A DNA stretch of 64,000 bases from JAFECT01 sp964432415. Lineage in GTDB: Bacteria > Pseudomonadota > Alphaproteobacteria > Caulobacterales > Caulobacteraceae. The DNA lies in NCBI GenBank assembly GCA_964432415.1, contig CAYSNW010000007.1, forward strand, positions 35,270 to 99,269, given 5' to 3'. A program made the position numbers and the translations under genes. The notes below the pieces were generated by a model, which searched no databases, had not been told where the DNA came from, and saw only the letters and a list, made by a program, of their open reading frames with translations. Of this stretch, positions 17,242 to 25,393 are shown piece after piece. Position 1 is the first letter of the stretch. Each line of letters begins with the position of its first letter.

Positions 17242-18705
17242 ATGAAACCGCTTGGCAAAATCCTTGTCACCCTGGGCGCGAGTCTGGGGGTGCTGATCGC
17301 GATCCTCGCCATCCGGGCCGTGACCTGGAAGCCGGAGACCGCCGGACCCAGGGTCGCGCTGGCCGCGGCCCGGGCGATCGACGTGGACGCCGCCGCCGCC
17401 CATCTCGGCGAGGCGGTGCGTTTCCGCACCGTGTCCAACCAGGACCCCGCCGCCAACGCCTGGGCGGAGTGGGACCGGCTGCACGCCTGGATGCAGGCGG
17501 CCTACCCGAAGGCCCACGCCGCCATGGAGCGCCGCGAGCTGGGCCGCACCCTGATCTACCGCTGGGCCGGCTCCGATCCGGCGCTCGAGCCCATCGTGCT
17601 GATGGCTCACCAGGACGTGGTCCCGGTCGAGGAGGCGACGGCCGGACGCTGGACCCAGGCGCCGTTCTCGGGCGCGGTCGCGGGGGGCTTTGTCTGGGGC
17701 CGGGGGGCCATGGACGACAAGGGTTCGCTGGTCTCGATCCTGGAGGCGGTCGAGACCCTGGCGGGATCGGGATTCAAGCCGCGCCGCACGGTCTATCTGG
17801 TCTTCGGCCACGACGAGGAGGTCGCCGGAACCGGCGCGGCGGCGGCGGCGGCCTGGTTCAAGGCCAGCCGCATCACCCCGGAATTCGCGCTGGACGAAGG
17901 CAGCCTGGCGCTCAGCAACAATCCGATCACGGGCTCGCCGGTCGCCCTGATCGCCACCGCCGAGAAGGGCTCCTCCAACCTCCTGATCACCGCCGAGGGC
18001 GCGGGCGGCCATTCCTCGACCCCGCCGCGCGAAACCGCGGCCCTGACGGTGGCCCGCGCGGTCGACCGCATCGCCTCGCGCCCCTTTCCCCTGCGCTTCC
18101 AGGGCCCGGGCGCGGAGACGGTCAAGGCGGTGGCGGCCGATGGGCCCGCGCCCATGCGGGCGCTGGTGGCCAACAGCTGGCTGTTCGCGCCTCTGATCGC
18201 GGCCAAGATGGGCGAGACGCCGACGGCGGCGGCCCTGCTGCACACCACCATCGCGCCGACCATGCTGCAGGGCTCGCCCAAGGCCAATGTCCTGCCCCAG
18301 CGCGCCAGCGCCGTGATCAACTACCGGATCGCGCCCGGCGACACGCCGGACTCCGTGATCGCACGCGCCCGCGCGGCGGTGACCGGCCTGCCGGTGAAGC
18401 TGAGCTGGATCGGAACCCCGGCCGGGGCGACGGCGGTGTCCTCGACCAGGAGCCGCGGCTGGGGGCTGGTCGCCTCGCTGGCGCGCGAACAGACCGGGGC
18501 GCCGGCCGCGCCCTCCCTGTCGGTGGCCGCCACCGATGGGCGCTCCTTCTCCGGCGTGGCGCGCGACGTCTATCGCTTCGAACCGATCCTGGTCAGCGAG
18601 CAGGAGCTGTCGGGCTTTCACGGCATCAACGAGCGGCTGTCGCTCATCAATCTGAAGCGGATGATCGGCTTCTACGAACGCCTGATCGAGAGCGCCGCCA
18701 GTTAA
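17242..18705 (+). CDS. Membrane-anchored M20 metallopeptidase
   Basis: A 487-residue di-zinc peptidase of the M20 family, closest in layout to the yeast carboxypeptidase S / PM20D1 group. One N-terminal helix (residues about 5-26) anchors it in the membrane. Metal motifs are His123 and Asp125 in MAHQDVVPV, Asp158 in GAMDDKG and the Glu192-Glu193 pair in GHDEEVAGTG. It should cleave small peptides or N-acyl amino acids on the outer face of the inner membrane; the substrate is not known. The ATG is at 17242, divergent from the serine hydrolase gene. Confidence 0.9.
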   Translation: MKPLGKILVTLGASLGVLIAILAIRAVTWKPETAGPRVALAAARAIDVDAAAAHLGEAVRFRTVSNQDPAANAWAEWDRLHAWMQAAYPKAHAAMERRELGRTLIYRWAGSDPALEPIVLMAHQDVVPVEEATAGRWTQAPFSGAVAGGFVWGRGAMDDKGSLVSILEAVETLAGSGFKPRRTVYLVFGHDEEVAGTGAAAAAAWFKASRITPEFALDEGSLALSNNPITGSPVALIATAEKGSSNLLITAEGAGGHSSTPPRETAALTVARAVDRIASRPFPLRFQGPGAETVKAVAADGPAPMRALVANSWLFAPLIAAKMGETPTAAALLHTTIAPTMLQGSPKANVLPQRASAVINYRIAPGDTPDSVIARARAAVTGLPVKLSWIGTPAGATAVSSTRSRGWGLVASLAREQTGAPAAPSLSVAATDGRSFSGVARDVYRFEPILVSEQELSGFHGINERLSLINLKRMIGFYERLIESAAS

Positions 18706-18764
18706 GCGTTGTGCTGAGGCGGCGAAGCGGTTGAGATCGTCACGACCATAGCCCGAGGCGTCCG

Positions 18765-19820
18765 ATGGCCGATCCGGCCCTGCTGCGCATGATCCTGAAG
18801 ACGGTGCTGTCGGCGCCCAACCCGATCCTGCGCGGGGTGGCCGGCGGCGGCGTGGTCTGGCGCGGCGGACGCACGCTCGATCCCAAGCTCCAGTTCCTGT
18901 GGAAGGCCTGGTTCAAACCCCGCCCCCTGACCGAGGTGACGCCCGAGGAGGCTCGCGCCGGCTGGTCGGAGCTGGTGGCCGCCATGGGGCTGAAACCGCC
19001 CAAGGGGGTGAAGAGCGAGACCATCCTGCTGGACGGACCCGCCGGCGCCCTGACCACCCGCCTGCACCGCCCGGCCGACCAGGACCTGGACGCTCCCCTG
19101 CTGGTCTGGTTCCACGGCGGCGGCGGGGTGGTGGGGGATCTCGACACCTGCGACGGGATCTGCGCGCTGCTTGCGGCCGAGACCCGCTCGGCCGTGCTGG
19201 CCCCGGCCTACCGCCTGGCGCCCGAGGAGCGTTTCCCCGCCGGGTACGAGGACGCGGAGGCGGCGCTCGCCTGGGCGGCGGCCAGCGCCGAGCGCTACGG
19301 GGCGCTGGGGGTGGCGGTCGGCGGCGAGTCGGTGGGCGCGGCCTTCGCGGCCGCCCTTTGCCAGGCGGCCGTTGGCGGCGAGGGACCCCAGCCTGGCTAC
19401 CAGCTGCTGATCTGTCCCCTGCTCGACGCCGCGGCCGGCGATCTCGGCTCGATGAAGGCCTATGGCGACCTCTGGCCCCTGACCCGCGAGGGGCTGGACT
19501 GGCTGCTCGGCCACTACCTCGGCCCCGAGGCCGATCCGGGCGACACCCGCCTGTCGCCGCTGCGCGCCGCGTCGGTCGAGGGTCTGGCCCCGGCGGTGAT
19601 CGTCAGCGCCGGCTTCGATCCCCTGGGCGACCAGGCCGTGGCCTACGCCCGCCGCCTGAGGGACGCGGGCGTTCCCATGCGCCTGCGCGTCCACGACGGC
19701 CTGACCCACGCCTTCCCGGCCTTCGCCGGCGTCGTCCCGGCGGCGGCCGCAGCCTGCCGCGACGCGGGGCGTGAGGTGCGGGCGATGATCGAGGCCAAGG
19801 CCGCGCCGAAGGCGGCCTGA
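18765..19820 (+). CDS. Alpha/beta hydrolase, hormone-sensitive-lipase family
   Basis: A 351-residue esterase/lipase-type hydrolase. Key motifs are the oxyanion-hole HGGGGVVGD (from residue 117), the nucleophile Ser189 in GESVG, an acidic residue in SAGFDPLGD and the catalytic His in VHDGLTHAF. This order identifies the HSL group (alpha/beta hydrolase fold 3). No signal peptide, so cytoplasmic. It follows the M20 peptidase gene by 59 bases and could be co-transcribed. Substrate unknown. Confidence 0.9.
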   Translation: MADPALLRMILKTVLSAPNPILRGVAGGGVVWRGGRTLDPKLQFLWKAWFKPRPLTEVTPEEARAGWSELVAAMGLKPPKGVKSETILLDGPAGALTTRLHRPADQDLDAPLLVWFHGGGGVVGDLDTCDGICALLAAETRSAVLAPAYRLAPEERFPAGYEDAEAALAWAAASAERYGALGVAVGGESVGAAFAAALCQAAVGGEGPQPGYQLLICPLLDAAAGDLGSMKAYGDLWPLTREGLDWLLGHYLGPEADPGDTRLSPLRAASVEGLAPAVIVSAGFDPLGDQAVAYARRLRDAGVPMRLRVHDGLTHAFPAFAGVVPAAAAACRDAGREVRAMIEAKAAPKAA

Positions 19821-19923
19821 GGCGGGCCGGCCACCGTATTTGCACCGTTAATCAACCGTATTATCGGTGCTCGGCCTCCGGAAGTTGGGGGGTGCGGCTC
19901 GGTAAAACCGACGCCCACTGACG

Positions 19924-19938
19924 GAACATATAGAGAAC
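19924..19938. promoter_or_regulatory. LexA (SOS) box of the alphaproteobacterial type
   Basis: GAAC-N7-GAAC on the plus strand, that is GTTCTCTATATGTTC on the minus strand, matches the GTTC-N7-GTTC direct repeat recognised by alphaproteobacterial LexA, with the usual AT-rich spacer. A possible minus-strand promoter (TTGAAT, 16 bases, TATATG) overlaps it. The nearest genes are convergent, so no protein-coding target is obvious. Confidence 0.55.
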
Positions 19939-19967
19939 ATATGGCCGCATTCAAGGCCGCCTCCCTA

Positions 19968-20001
19968 TCCCGTTTCCCCGGCCTTCGCCGGGGAAACGGG
20001 A
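19968..20001. terminator. 15-bp stem hairpin between convergent genes
   Basis: TCCCGTTTCCCCGGC and its exact complement flank a CTTC loop. It lies between the convergent hydrolase (ends 19820) and GST (ends 20016) genes. No T-run follows on either strand, so it may act as a two-way transcription block or RNA-stabilising structure rather than a classical terminator. Confidence 0.6.
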
Positions 20002-20015
20002 TTTAGCGGAAGGTT

Positions 20016-20675
20016 TCAGTCCCTGTCCGGCGCCCCCAGGGGGAAGTAGTGCCGATAGGGCCGTCCCTCATCCACCGCCCGGGCGAACGACGGCCGCGCC
20101 AGCAGGCGCGCGCGATAGGCGTGCAGGTGCTTGAGCTCCGCCGGAATCCGGTGGGTCCAGTCGGCGTAGAACAGCGAGGGCGCCGCGGCGGCGTCGGCCA
20201 GGGTGAAGCTGTCGCCCACCACCCACTCACGCCCGGCCATGCGCTCGTCGAGCCAGGCGTAGCTGGTGTCCAGCATGGTCCGCGCCTCGGCCACGCCGTA
20301 GGGGTCGCGGTCCTTCTCGGGCCGGATGGCGTCGAACACGCACTTGCCCTGGGGGGTCATGACGTAGTTGTCGAAGATGCGGTCCAGCATCCGGACCTCC
20401 ACCGCCAGGTTCGGATCGTCCGGGATCAGGCGCACCGGTCCGGGATGGACCACCTGCAGATATTCGATGATCGAGGTCGTCTCGAAGACGGTGCGCTCGC
20501 AGTCGACCAGGATGGGGAAACGCTTGATCGGCCAGCGCCGCGCGAACTCCGCCCCGTTCTCCGGCTCGTCCCGCTCCAGCAAGCGGTAGGTGAAGGGGAT
20601 GTCGTTCTCGTAGAAGGCGATCAGGGCCTTCTGGCAGTAGGACGAGAACGGATGGGCGAACAGCTGCAGGCTCAC
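20016..20675 (-). CDS. Glutathione S-transferase family protein
   Basis: A 219-residue two-domain GST: a thioredoxin-like N-terminal domain with FSSYCQKALIAFYE, the cis-Pro region KRFPILVD and the glutathione-contact motif ETTSIIEYL, then an all-helical domain containing the N-capping motif in GDSFTLADAAAAP. The GTG start at 20675 has GGAGG 6 bases upstream. It is divergent from the HxlR regulator gene with palindromes in between, so it is probably the target of that regulator. The motif does not match the SSCSWRVR of zeta-class maleylacetoacetate isomerase. Confidence 0.9.
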   Translation of the reverse strand: MSLQLFAHPFSSYCQKALIAFYENDIPFTYRLLERDEPENGAEFARRWPIKRFPILVDCERTVFETTSIIEYLQVVHPGPVRLIPDDPNLAVEVRMLDRIFDNYVMTPQGKCVFDAIRPEKDRDPYGVAEARTMLDTSYAWLDERMAGREWVVGDSFTLADAAAAPSLFYADWTHRIPAELKHLHAYRARLLARPSFARAVDEGRPYRHYFPLGAPDRD

Positions 20676-20738
20676 GAAAGACCTCCCTGGCGGTTACGCG
20701 GACGCGACCCTGGTCCAGGATCGCCGCGCCTCGATACC

Positions 20739-20798
20739 GCTTGCTATATGCAAGCAGTTGCGGTCTAGGGCAACCGATCTTAGTTTGCAACTAGTTGC
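20739..20798. promoter_or_regulatory. Divergent GST/HxlR promoters with two operator palindromes
   Basis: Two inverted repeats: GCTTGC-TATAT-GCAAGC (20739-20755) and the 12-bp palindrome GCAACTAGTTGC (20787-20798). The minus-strand promoter TTGCCC (20768-20773), 17 bases, CATATA (20745-20750) runs toward GST, so the first repeat covers its -10. The plus-strand promoter TTGCGG (20758-20763), 17 bases, TAGTTT (20781-20786) runs toward hxlR, with the second palindrome at its expected start point. Confidence 0.65.
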
Positions 20799-20816
20799 TC
20801 TGGGAAGACCAACCCG

Positions 20817-21308
20817 ATGGACGGCGCGCACCGCTCCGGCTGCCCGATCAATCTGACGCTGGAGACGCTGGGCGACCGCTGGAGCCTGATCGTCATCCGC
20901 GACCTGATGTTCGGAAACCGGCGCCACTACCGCGAGCTGCTCAACCATTCGCAAGAGGGCATCGCCTCCAACATCCTGGCCGACCGGCTGAAACGCCTGG
21001 TCGAGGCCGGGCTGGTCTCTCGCCGCGACGATCCCAGCCACAAGCAGAAGGGCATCTACAGCCTGACCGAACCGGCCATCCAGCTGGTGCCTCTGCTGGC
21101 CCAGATGGGCGCCTGGGGCCGGCGTCACACGCCGGTGTCGAGGGAGCTGTCGATCCGGGCGCAGCTGCTGGAGGAAGGCGGGCCTGAGATGTGGGCGGCC
21201 TTCATGGACGAACTCCGCCGCATCCACCTGGGCGCCCCCGGCGAGGGCCGGTCGGTGTTCGCGGAGCTGCAGGCGGCCTATCAGGCGGTGCTGGCGGAAA
21301 AAGCCTAG
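20817..21308 (+). CDS. HxlR-family transcriptional regulator
   Basis: A 163-residue winged-helix protein. The HxlR signature is CPINLTLETLGDRWSLIVIRDLM (in parts: the early Cys12 in GCPIN, then LGDRWSLIVIRDL), followed by HYRELL and ILADRLKRLVEAGLV. HxlR proteins are MarR-related dimers that often sense electrophiles or oxidants through the N-terminal Cys. It is divergent from a GST gene with shared operator-like palindromes, which suggests a detoxification response. The TAG stop is contributed by repeat copy B. Confidence 0.9.
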   Translation: MDGAHRSGCPINLTLETLGDRWSLIVIRDLMFGNRRHYRELLNHSQEGIASNILADRLKRLVEAGLVSRRDDPSHKQKGIYSLTEPAIQLVPLLAQMGAWGRRHTPVSRELSIRAQLLEEGGPEMWAAFMDELRRIHLGAPGEGRSVFAELQAAYQAVLAEKA

Positions 21309-21419
21309 AGCAGGTCACGCAAAAGTGGGCCCACCTTTGCGCCCGGACATGTTCTAAACTCTTGGATTTAGAGCACGATTCAACGATCAGATGATTCCAT
21401 CTGATCGCATCGTGCTCTA
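21306..21419. repeat. Two-hairpin intergenic repeat, copy B
   Basis: Hairpin I (21306-21356) has arms TAGAGCA/TGTTCTA around GCAAAAGTGGGCCCACCTTTGC; hairpin II (21369-21419) has arms TAGAGCACGAT/ATCGTGCTCTA. Both flanking convergent genes use TAG triplets of this element as their stop codons: hxlR at 21306-21308 and the minus-strand gene at 21417-21419. Confidence 0.88.
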
Positions 21420-22031
21420 GCGGCCCCGGAAGGTCGGGTGGTTGGGGTGGACCGGATAGCGCATGCCGGCCTTGGCGGCGGCGAAGACGAACAGCTGGTC
21501 CAGCGCCAGGGCCACGCCCTCCGAAGACACCCCGCCGCAGTAGTCGAAGTAGGTCAGGCGGTAACGACCGTCGACGACCGCCTCGAGCGTGGTCGCCACC
21601 CCGTCGATGCAGGCGCCCTCCGCCTGGTTGTCCACCGGCAGGCGGCCGAAGTCGGAGCGGGCCAGGGCGGCCTCGAAATCGGGCAGCTCGCCGGGGCGCA
21701 GCACGTCGGCGGGATAGCGCCAGGGCGAACTGAGCGTGCGGCGGCCGTCGGCATAGACGGTCAGGGTGATGACGCCGCGCCCCATCGGCCCCTTCAGGCC
21801 CGACGACCAGGTCTCGCGGTAGATTCGGCCGCCCGGCGGGGCCTCCAGCGGCTTGATCGCGCCCAGGAAGGGACAGGCCAGGGTGTCGGCCGAGCGGGCG
21901 TCGCTGGAACAGCGCTCGGAGGCCGGAAACTGCGGGATCGCGGGCGGGGATGCGGCAAGGGCCGAGACGCCGGCCGGCAGAAGCGACAGAACCAGGACAA
22001 GGAAGGTCAAACGGGGACGCTGACGGGTCAT
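21417..22031 (-). CDS. Exported hypothetical protein, 204 aa
   Basis: A signal peptide (about residues 1-28, hydrophobic core LTFLVLVLSLLPAGVSALA) precedes a Cys-containing domain of about 175 residues with Cys in ERCSSD, TLACPF, EGACID and FDYCGG, suggesting two disulfides in the periplasm. No family recognised. The ATG at 22031 is chosen because it starts the signal peptide; the TTG upstream adds an unlikely extension. Its stop TAG lies in the terminal arm of repeat copy B. Confidence 0.75.
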   Translation of the reverse strand: MTRQRPRLTFLVLVLSLLPAGVSALAASPPAIPQFPASERCSSDARSADTLACPFLGAIKPLEAPPGGRIYRETWSSGLKGPMGRGVITLTVYADGRRTLSSPWRYPADVLRPGELPDFEAALARSDFGRLPVDNQAEGACIDGVATTLEAVVDGRYRLTYFDYCGGVSSEGVALALDQLFVFAAAKAGMRYPVHPNHPTFRGR

Positions 22032-22159
22032 GAGCTTCACGCTAGCGCCAAGGTCTGGGGGCGGCAACGCGCATCCATCCGGCGGGGCAAGCGTTAGAGC
22101 GGGCTGAGGCGCTGTTTCGGAGACCTGTTCCGGGGCGCGCCGACAGTCTGGAGGCTGCC

Positions 22160-22537
22160 ATGCGCAAGACCCTTACGATGCTTTCCCTCGCCGCGATCAC
22201 CCTTTCCCTGCCGGGCCTGGCCGAAGCCCGCTCCGCCTGCGAGCAGAGCGCCCACAACCGCAGGGTCGCCGGCACGGTGATCGGCGCGGTCGGCGGCGCC
22301 CTGATCGGCAACGCCATCTCCCACAAGGGCGGCGCCCTGGTCGGCGGCGTCGGCGGGGCGGTGGTCGGCAACCAGCTCGCCCGGCGCAAGTGCGGCGGCG
22401 CCTACGCCAGCCGGCGGACCACCACCTATCGCGGCTACCGCAATGAGGAGGCCCCGATGCGCTGCTCGCTGCACGACGTCGCCTACTACGACGCCAGCGG
22501 CCGGTATGTGACCCGCCGCGTCAACACCTGCAGCTAG
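22160..22537 (+). CDS. Glycine-zipper envelope protein, 125 aa
   Basis: A signal peptide (about 1-23) is followed by a glycine-zipper segment (VIGAVGGALIGNAIS and GGALVGGVGGAVVGNQL) of the kind found in Rick-17kDa/2TM surface antigens and outer-membrane lipoproteins. The C-terminal part is Arg/Tyr-rich and includes a Cys-containing tail. No lipobox Cys is present at the cleavage site. Glycine zippers pack membrane helices, and many such proteins affect outer-membrane integrity. The ATG at 22160 has GGAGG 5 bases upstream. Confidence 0.82.
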   Translation: MRKTLTMLSLAAITLSLPGLAEARSACEQSAHNRRVAGTVIGAVGGALIGNAISHKGGALVGGVGGAVVGNQLARRKCGGAYASRRTTTYRGYRNEEAPMRCSLHDVAYYDASGRYVTRRVNTCS

Positions 22538-22582
22538 GGCGCCCGCGCGCCTCCCCCAAGAAGAACAAGTCAGGACAAGCCC

Positions 22583-23080
22583 ATGAACCGTCAACTGCTC
22601 GTCGGAGCCACCCTCGCGCTCGGCGCCGCCGCCCTCGCCGGGTGTCACGCCAATCCCAACGGCGACATCGCGGTCAACGGCAAGGGGGACAGCCGGATCT
22701 GCACCCCCTTCGCGGCCGTGACCACGACCGCCGCGGTCCCCGGCGCGCCGGCCGTGGCGGTGGCGGACGGATCCTCCACCGTGGACGACTGCGTGCACCG
22801 CTGGGCCTACACCCTGGCGGGGTCGCGCGATCCGGCCGATCTGGTCGGCCAGGCCGCGGTGGCCGCCTGCGCCACGGCGGTCTCGGGCTGGAACGACCAG
22901 GTCATGAGCCAGGGCGGCGCGCCGATCCGCGAGGCCATGAGCATGACCACCGGCGAGGCCATGAATCCCATCGCCGCCCACGGCGAATTCGCCAAGGCCC
23001 GCGCCCTGTTCTACGTGGTGCAGGCCCGCGCCGGGAACTGCGCCCCGCCGCCGGTGGAAAAGGCCGCGACCAAGCCCTGA
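22583..23080 (+). CDS. Putative lipoprotein, 165 aa
   Basis: A signal peptide with lipobox LAGC (Cys about residue 21) marks a lipoprotein. The mature part begins with a Gly/Asn-rich linker (NPNGDIAVNGKGDS) and contains three further Cys and a helical region (LVGQAAVAACATAVSGWNDQ). No family recognised. The ATG at 22583 follows AGGA by 7 bases. It is 45 bases downstream of the glycine-zipper gene and probably co-expressed with it. Confidence 0.75.
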   Translation: MNRQLLVGATLALGAAALAGCHANPNGDIAVNGKGDSRICTPFAAVTTTAAVPGAPAVAVADGSSTVDDCVHRWAYTLAGSRDPADLVGQAAVAACATAVSGWNDQVMSQGGAPIREAMSMTTGEAMNPIAAHGEFAKARALFYVVQARAGNCAPPPVEKAATKP

Positions 23081-23084
23081 CGGC

Positions 23085-24218
23085 TCAGGCCGCCTGGGCC
23101 AGGGCCGGCGGTGAGGCCGCCGCCTGAACGGGCCGGAACCAGCGGTCGCGCAGCTTCAGGAACGGCCGCTCGACGCCGAAATGGAGCAGCGCGCCGAAGG
23201 TCAGGATGAGCGCGACATAGGCCGCGTCGGCGACCAGGGTGTGCGCCTGCGGTCCCTTGCCGAAGGCCAGGCCCACCAGGTGCAGCGCCGCCTTGTGGCT
23301 GAGGTAGAGGCTGTAGGCCATGGCCGCCAGCAGGCCGGCGCCGGGGAGGCGGCGGGCGCCCAGCAGCGAGCGCGGGCTGGAGGCGGCGGCGACCAGGGCC
23401 GCCATGGACAGCGACAGCAGCGGATAGCCGATCACGCTGGAGACCAGGTTGGGATCGGGCCCGAACAGCCAGATCGAGACCGCCACCCCGGCGAGGCCCG
23501 CGCCGCCCAGCAGATTGGCCCGCGCCATCAGCGCCGCCCACCAGCCGGGCCGGAAGGCGCGCACGGCGGCGAAGACCATGCCGCAGATCAGCCCGTCGAG
23601 CCGCGTCCAGGTCGGGTAGTACATGCGCTCGATCCACAGATGCCAGAAGGCCGGGCTGTGCGGCACGGGGGCCAGCAGCCGGGTCCAGATCACGCCGCGC
23701 AGGATCATGCCGGCCACGACGAGGACGGCGCACAGCGTCACGGCCTTCCAGAGCCTGGGACGGACCAGCATCAGGGAGACGATCAGGGGCGCGACCAGAT
23801 AGAACTGCTCCTCCACGCACAGCGACCAGACGTGAGAGAAGGACCGCGGCTGGCTGGCGTCGATCAGCCAGTTCTCGCTGAAGGTCAGGAACTGCCAGAG
23901 CGGCTGGATGGTCGGCTGTTCGCGCCAGCCCGGCACGGCGAAATAGAGCGCCAGCACCACGAAATAGGCCGGCAGCGTGCGCAGCAGCCGGCGCGCGTAG
24001 AAGACCCAGGGTCCTGACCGCTCGCCTGGCTCCGACATGCGGAACAGCTGGCCGCCGATCAGGAAGCCGGACAGGGCGAAGAACAGATCCACCCCCATCC
24101 AGCCGAACTTGCCGATCTGGTTGTCCGGGGCGAGCACGCCGAACACCAGGGCGTGGTCGCAGATCACCCAGACGATGGCGATCGCGCGCAGCAGATCGAG
24201 GCCCGGCGCCCGGCTCAT
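23085..24218 (-). CDS. Acyltransferase 3 family membrane protein
   Basis: A 377-residue integral membrane acyltransferase with about ten helices. The family pattern starts with GLDLLRAIAIVWVICDHA, where the His is the catalytic candidate, then GWMGVDLFFALSGFLIGGQL, and YARRLLRTLPAYFVVL. These enzymes O-acetylate or acylate sugars of LPS, peptidoglycan or exopolysaccharide. No linked polysaccharide locus is visible, so the acceptor is unknown. The Arg/Lys-rich C-terminus is cytoplasmic. Convergent with the lipoprotein gene. Confidence 0.9.
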   Translation of the reverse strand: MSRAPGLDLLRAIAIVWVICDHALVFGVLAPDNQIGKFGWMGVDLFFALSGFLIGGQLFRMSEPGERSGPWVFYARRLLRTLPAYFVVLALYFAVPGWREQPTIQPLWQFLTFSENWLIDASQPRSFSHVWSLCVEEQFYLVAPLIVSLMLVRPRLWKAVTLCAVLVVAGMILRGVIWTRLLAPVPHSPAFWHLWIERMYYPTWTRLDGLICGMVFAAVRAFRPGWWAALMARANLLGGAGLAGVAVSIWLFGPDPNLVSSVIGYPLLSLSMAALVAAASSPRSLLGARRLPGAGLLAAMAYSLYLSHKAALHLVGLAFGKGPQAHTLVADAAYVALILTFGALLHFGVERPFLKLRDRWFRPVQAAASPPALAQAA

Positions 24219-24340
24219 GGGATGGCTCTGGATGAAGGTGGTGGAGGGGTAGCTTCACCATGCTTCCACCCGCTCCCCGCGATGGGTCAAGAGGGGGCGA
24301 GAGCGCGGCGTGAGGGGTGACGGGAATGTGATAGGAGCGG

Positions 24341-25393
24341 CTAGCGCCCCACCGCCTCCGCCACCGAAGCGAACCCTTCGGCCCTGAGCCGCGCGGCGAG
24401 GTCGCGCTTGATGCGAACCACAAGGCCCGGGCCTTCGAACACCATGGCGCTGTAGAGCTGCACCGCGCTGGCGCCGGCCCTCAGCTTGGCCAGGGCGTCG
24501 GCGCCGGAACTGATCCCGCCCGCGCCGATCAGGGCGAAGCGGCCCTTCGCCGCCGCGTGGAAGAGAGCGAGCACCCGGGTCGAGGGCGCCATCAGGGGCG
24601 CGCCGGACAGGCCGCCCGCCTCCGAGGCCAGGGGCGAACGCAGGGACGCGGGCCGGGCCAAGGTGGTGTTGGAGACAATCACCGCCTCGACGCCGCCGCC
24701 GGCGACCGCCTCGGCGACCTGTTCGATCTCCGCCTCCTCGAGGTCGGGCGCCACCTTGAGGAAGACAGGGTAGTCGGCCCCGCCGGCCGCCAGGGCTCCC
24801 CGCGCCTCGCGAAGCCGCCCGAGCAGCTCGTCCAGCGCCGCGCGGGTCTGCAGCGCCCGAAGCCCCGGCGTGTTGGGGGAAGAAATGTTGACGGTGAAAT
24901 AGCTGGCCCGTCCCCACAGCCGCTTCAGCCCCGTCACATAGTCAGCGATGCGGTCGGCGGAGTCCTTGTTGGCGCCTAGGTTGGCGCCCACCACCCCCGG
25001 GCGGCCCCGGCGGCGCTCCAGCCGGGCGGCAAAGGGCTCGAGCCCGCCGTTGTTGAAGCCCATGCGGTTGATCACCGCCCGGTCCTGGGTCAAGCGCACC
25101 AGCCGCGGCCGAGGGTTGCCCTCCTGCGCCAGCGGCGTGACCGAGCCGCATTCCACCCAGCCGAAACCGGCGGCCAGCATGGCGTCGGGAACCTCGGCGT
25201 CCTTGTCGAAGCCGGCGGCGAGGCCGATGGGGTTGGGAAGCTTCAGCCCCGCGAGGGTGCTGGCCAGGATCGGGTCGTCTCGCCCCGGCGCCCGGGGGCC
25301 GAGCCCCAGCTTCAGGCCCTTGAGGGTCAGGCGGTGGGCGGTCTCGGGATCGAGCGTGCGCAGGGCCCCGGCGGCCAGGTCGTGCAGACTCAT
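24341..25393 (-). CDS. pyrD: Dihydroorotate dehydrogenase (quinone), class 2
   Basis: A 350-residue FMN enzyme that oxidises dihydroorotate to orotate in pyrimidine synthesis, passing electrons to ubiquinone. Features are the N-terminal membrane-associating helices specific to class 2, NPIGLAAGFDKDAEV, the substrate loop INRMGFNNGG, the active-site region VNISSPNTPGLR (Ser base of class 2 enzymes) and phosphate-binding IGAGGISSGADA. Its ATG overlaps the stop of the upstream sixA-like gene (ATGA at 25390-25393). Confidence 0.96.
   Translation of the reverse strand: MSLHDLAAGALRTLDPETAHRLTLKGLKLGLGPRAPGRDDPILASTLAGLKLPNPIGLAAGFDKDAEVPDAMLAAGFGWVECGSVTPLAQEGNPRPRLVRLTQDRAVINRMGFNNGGLEPFAARLERRRGRPGVVGANLGANKDSADRIADYVTGLKRLWGRASYFTVNISSPNTPGLRALQTRAALDELLGRLREARGALAAGGADYPVFLKVAPDLEEAEIEQVAEAVAGGGVEAVIVSNTTLARPASLRSPLASEAGGLSGAPLMAPSTRVLALFHAAAKGRFALIGAGGISSGADALAKLRAGASAVQLYSAMVFEGPGLVVRIKRDLAARLRAEGFASVAEAVGR

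Noticed and set aside
19941..20006. A 21-codon frame (MAAFKAASLSRFPGLRRGNGI in part) just after the LexA box
   Set aside because: No ribosome site and its second half is the hairpin sequence at 19968-20001, so the frame is probably accidental.
20016..20675. GST as the maleylacetoacetate isomerase missing from the tyrosine pathway
   Set aside because: The N-terminal motif FSSYCQKAL is not that of zeta-class isomerases, and its own regulator and position point to detoxification.
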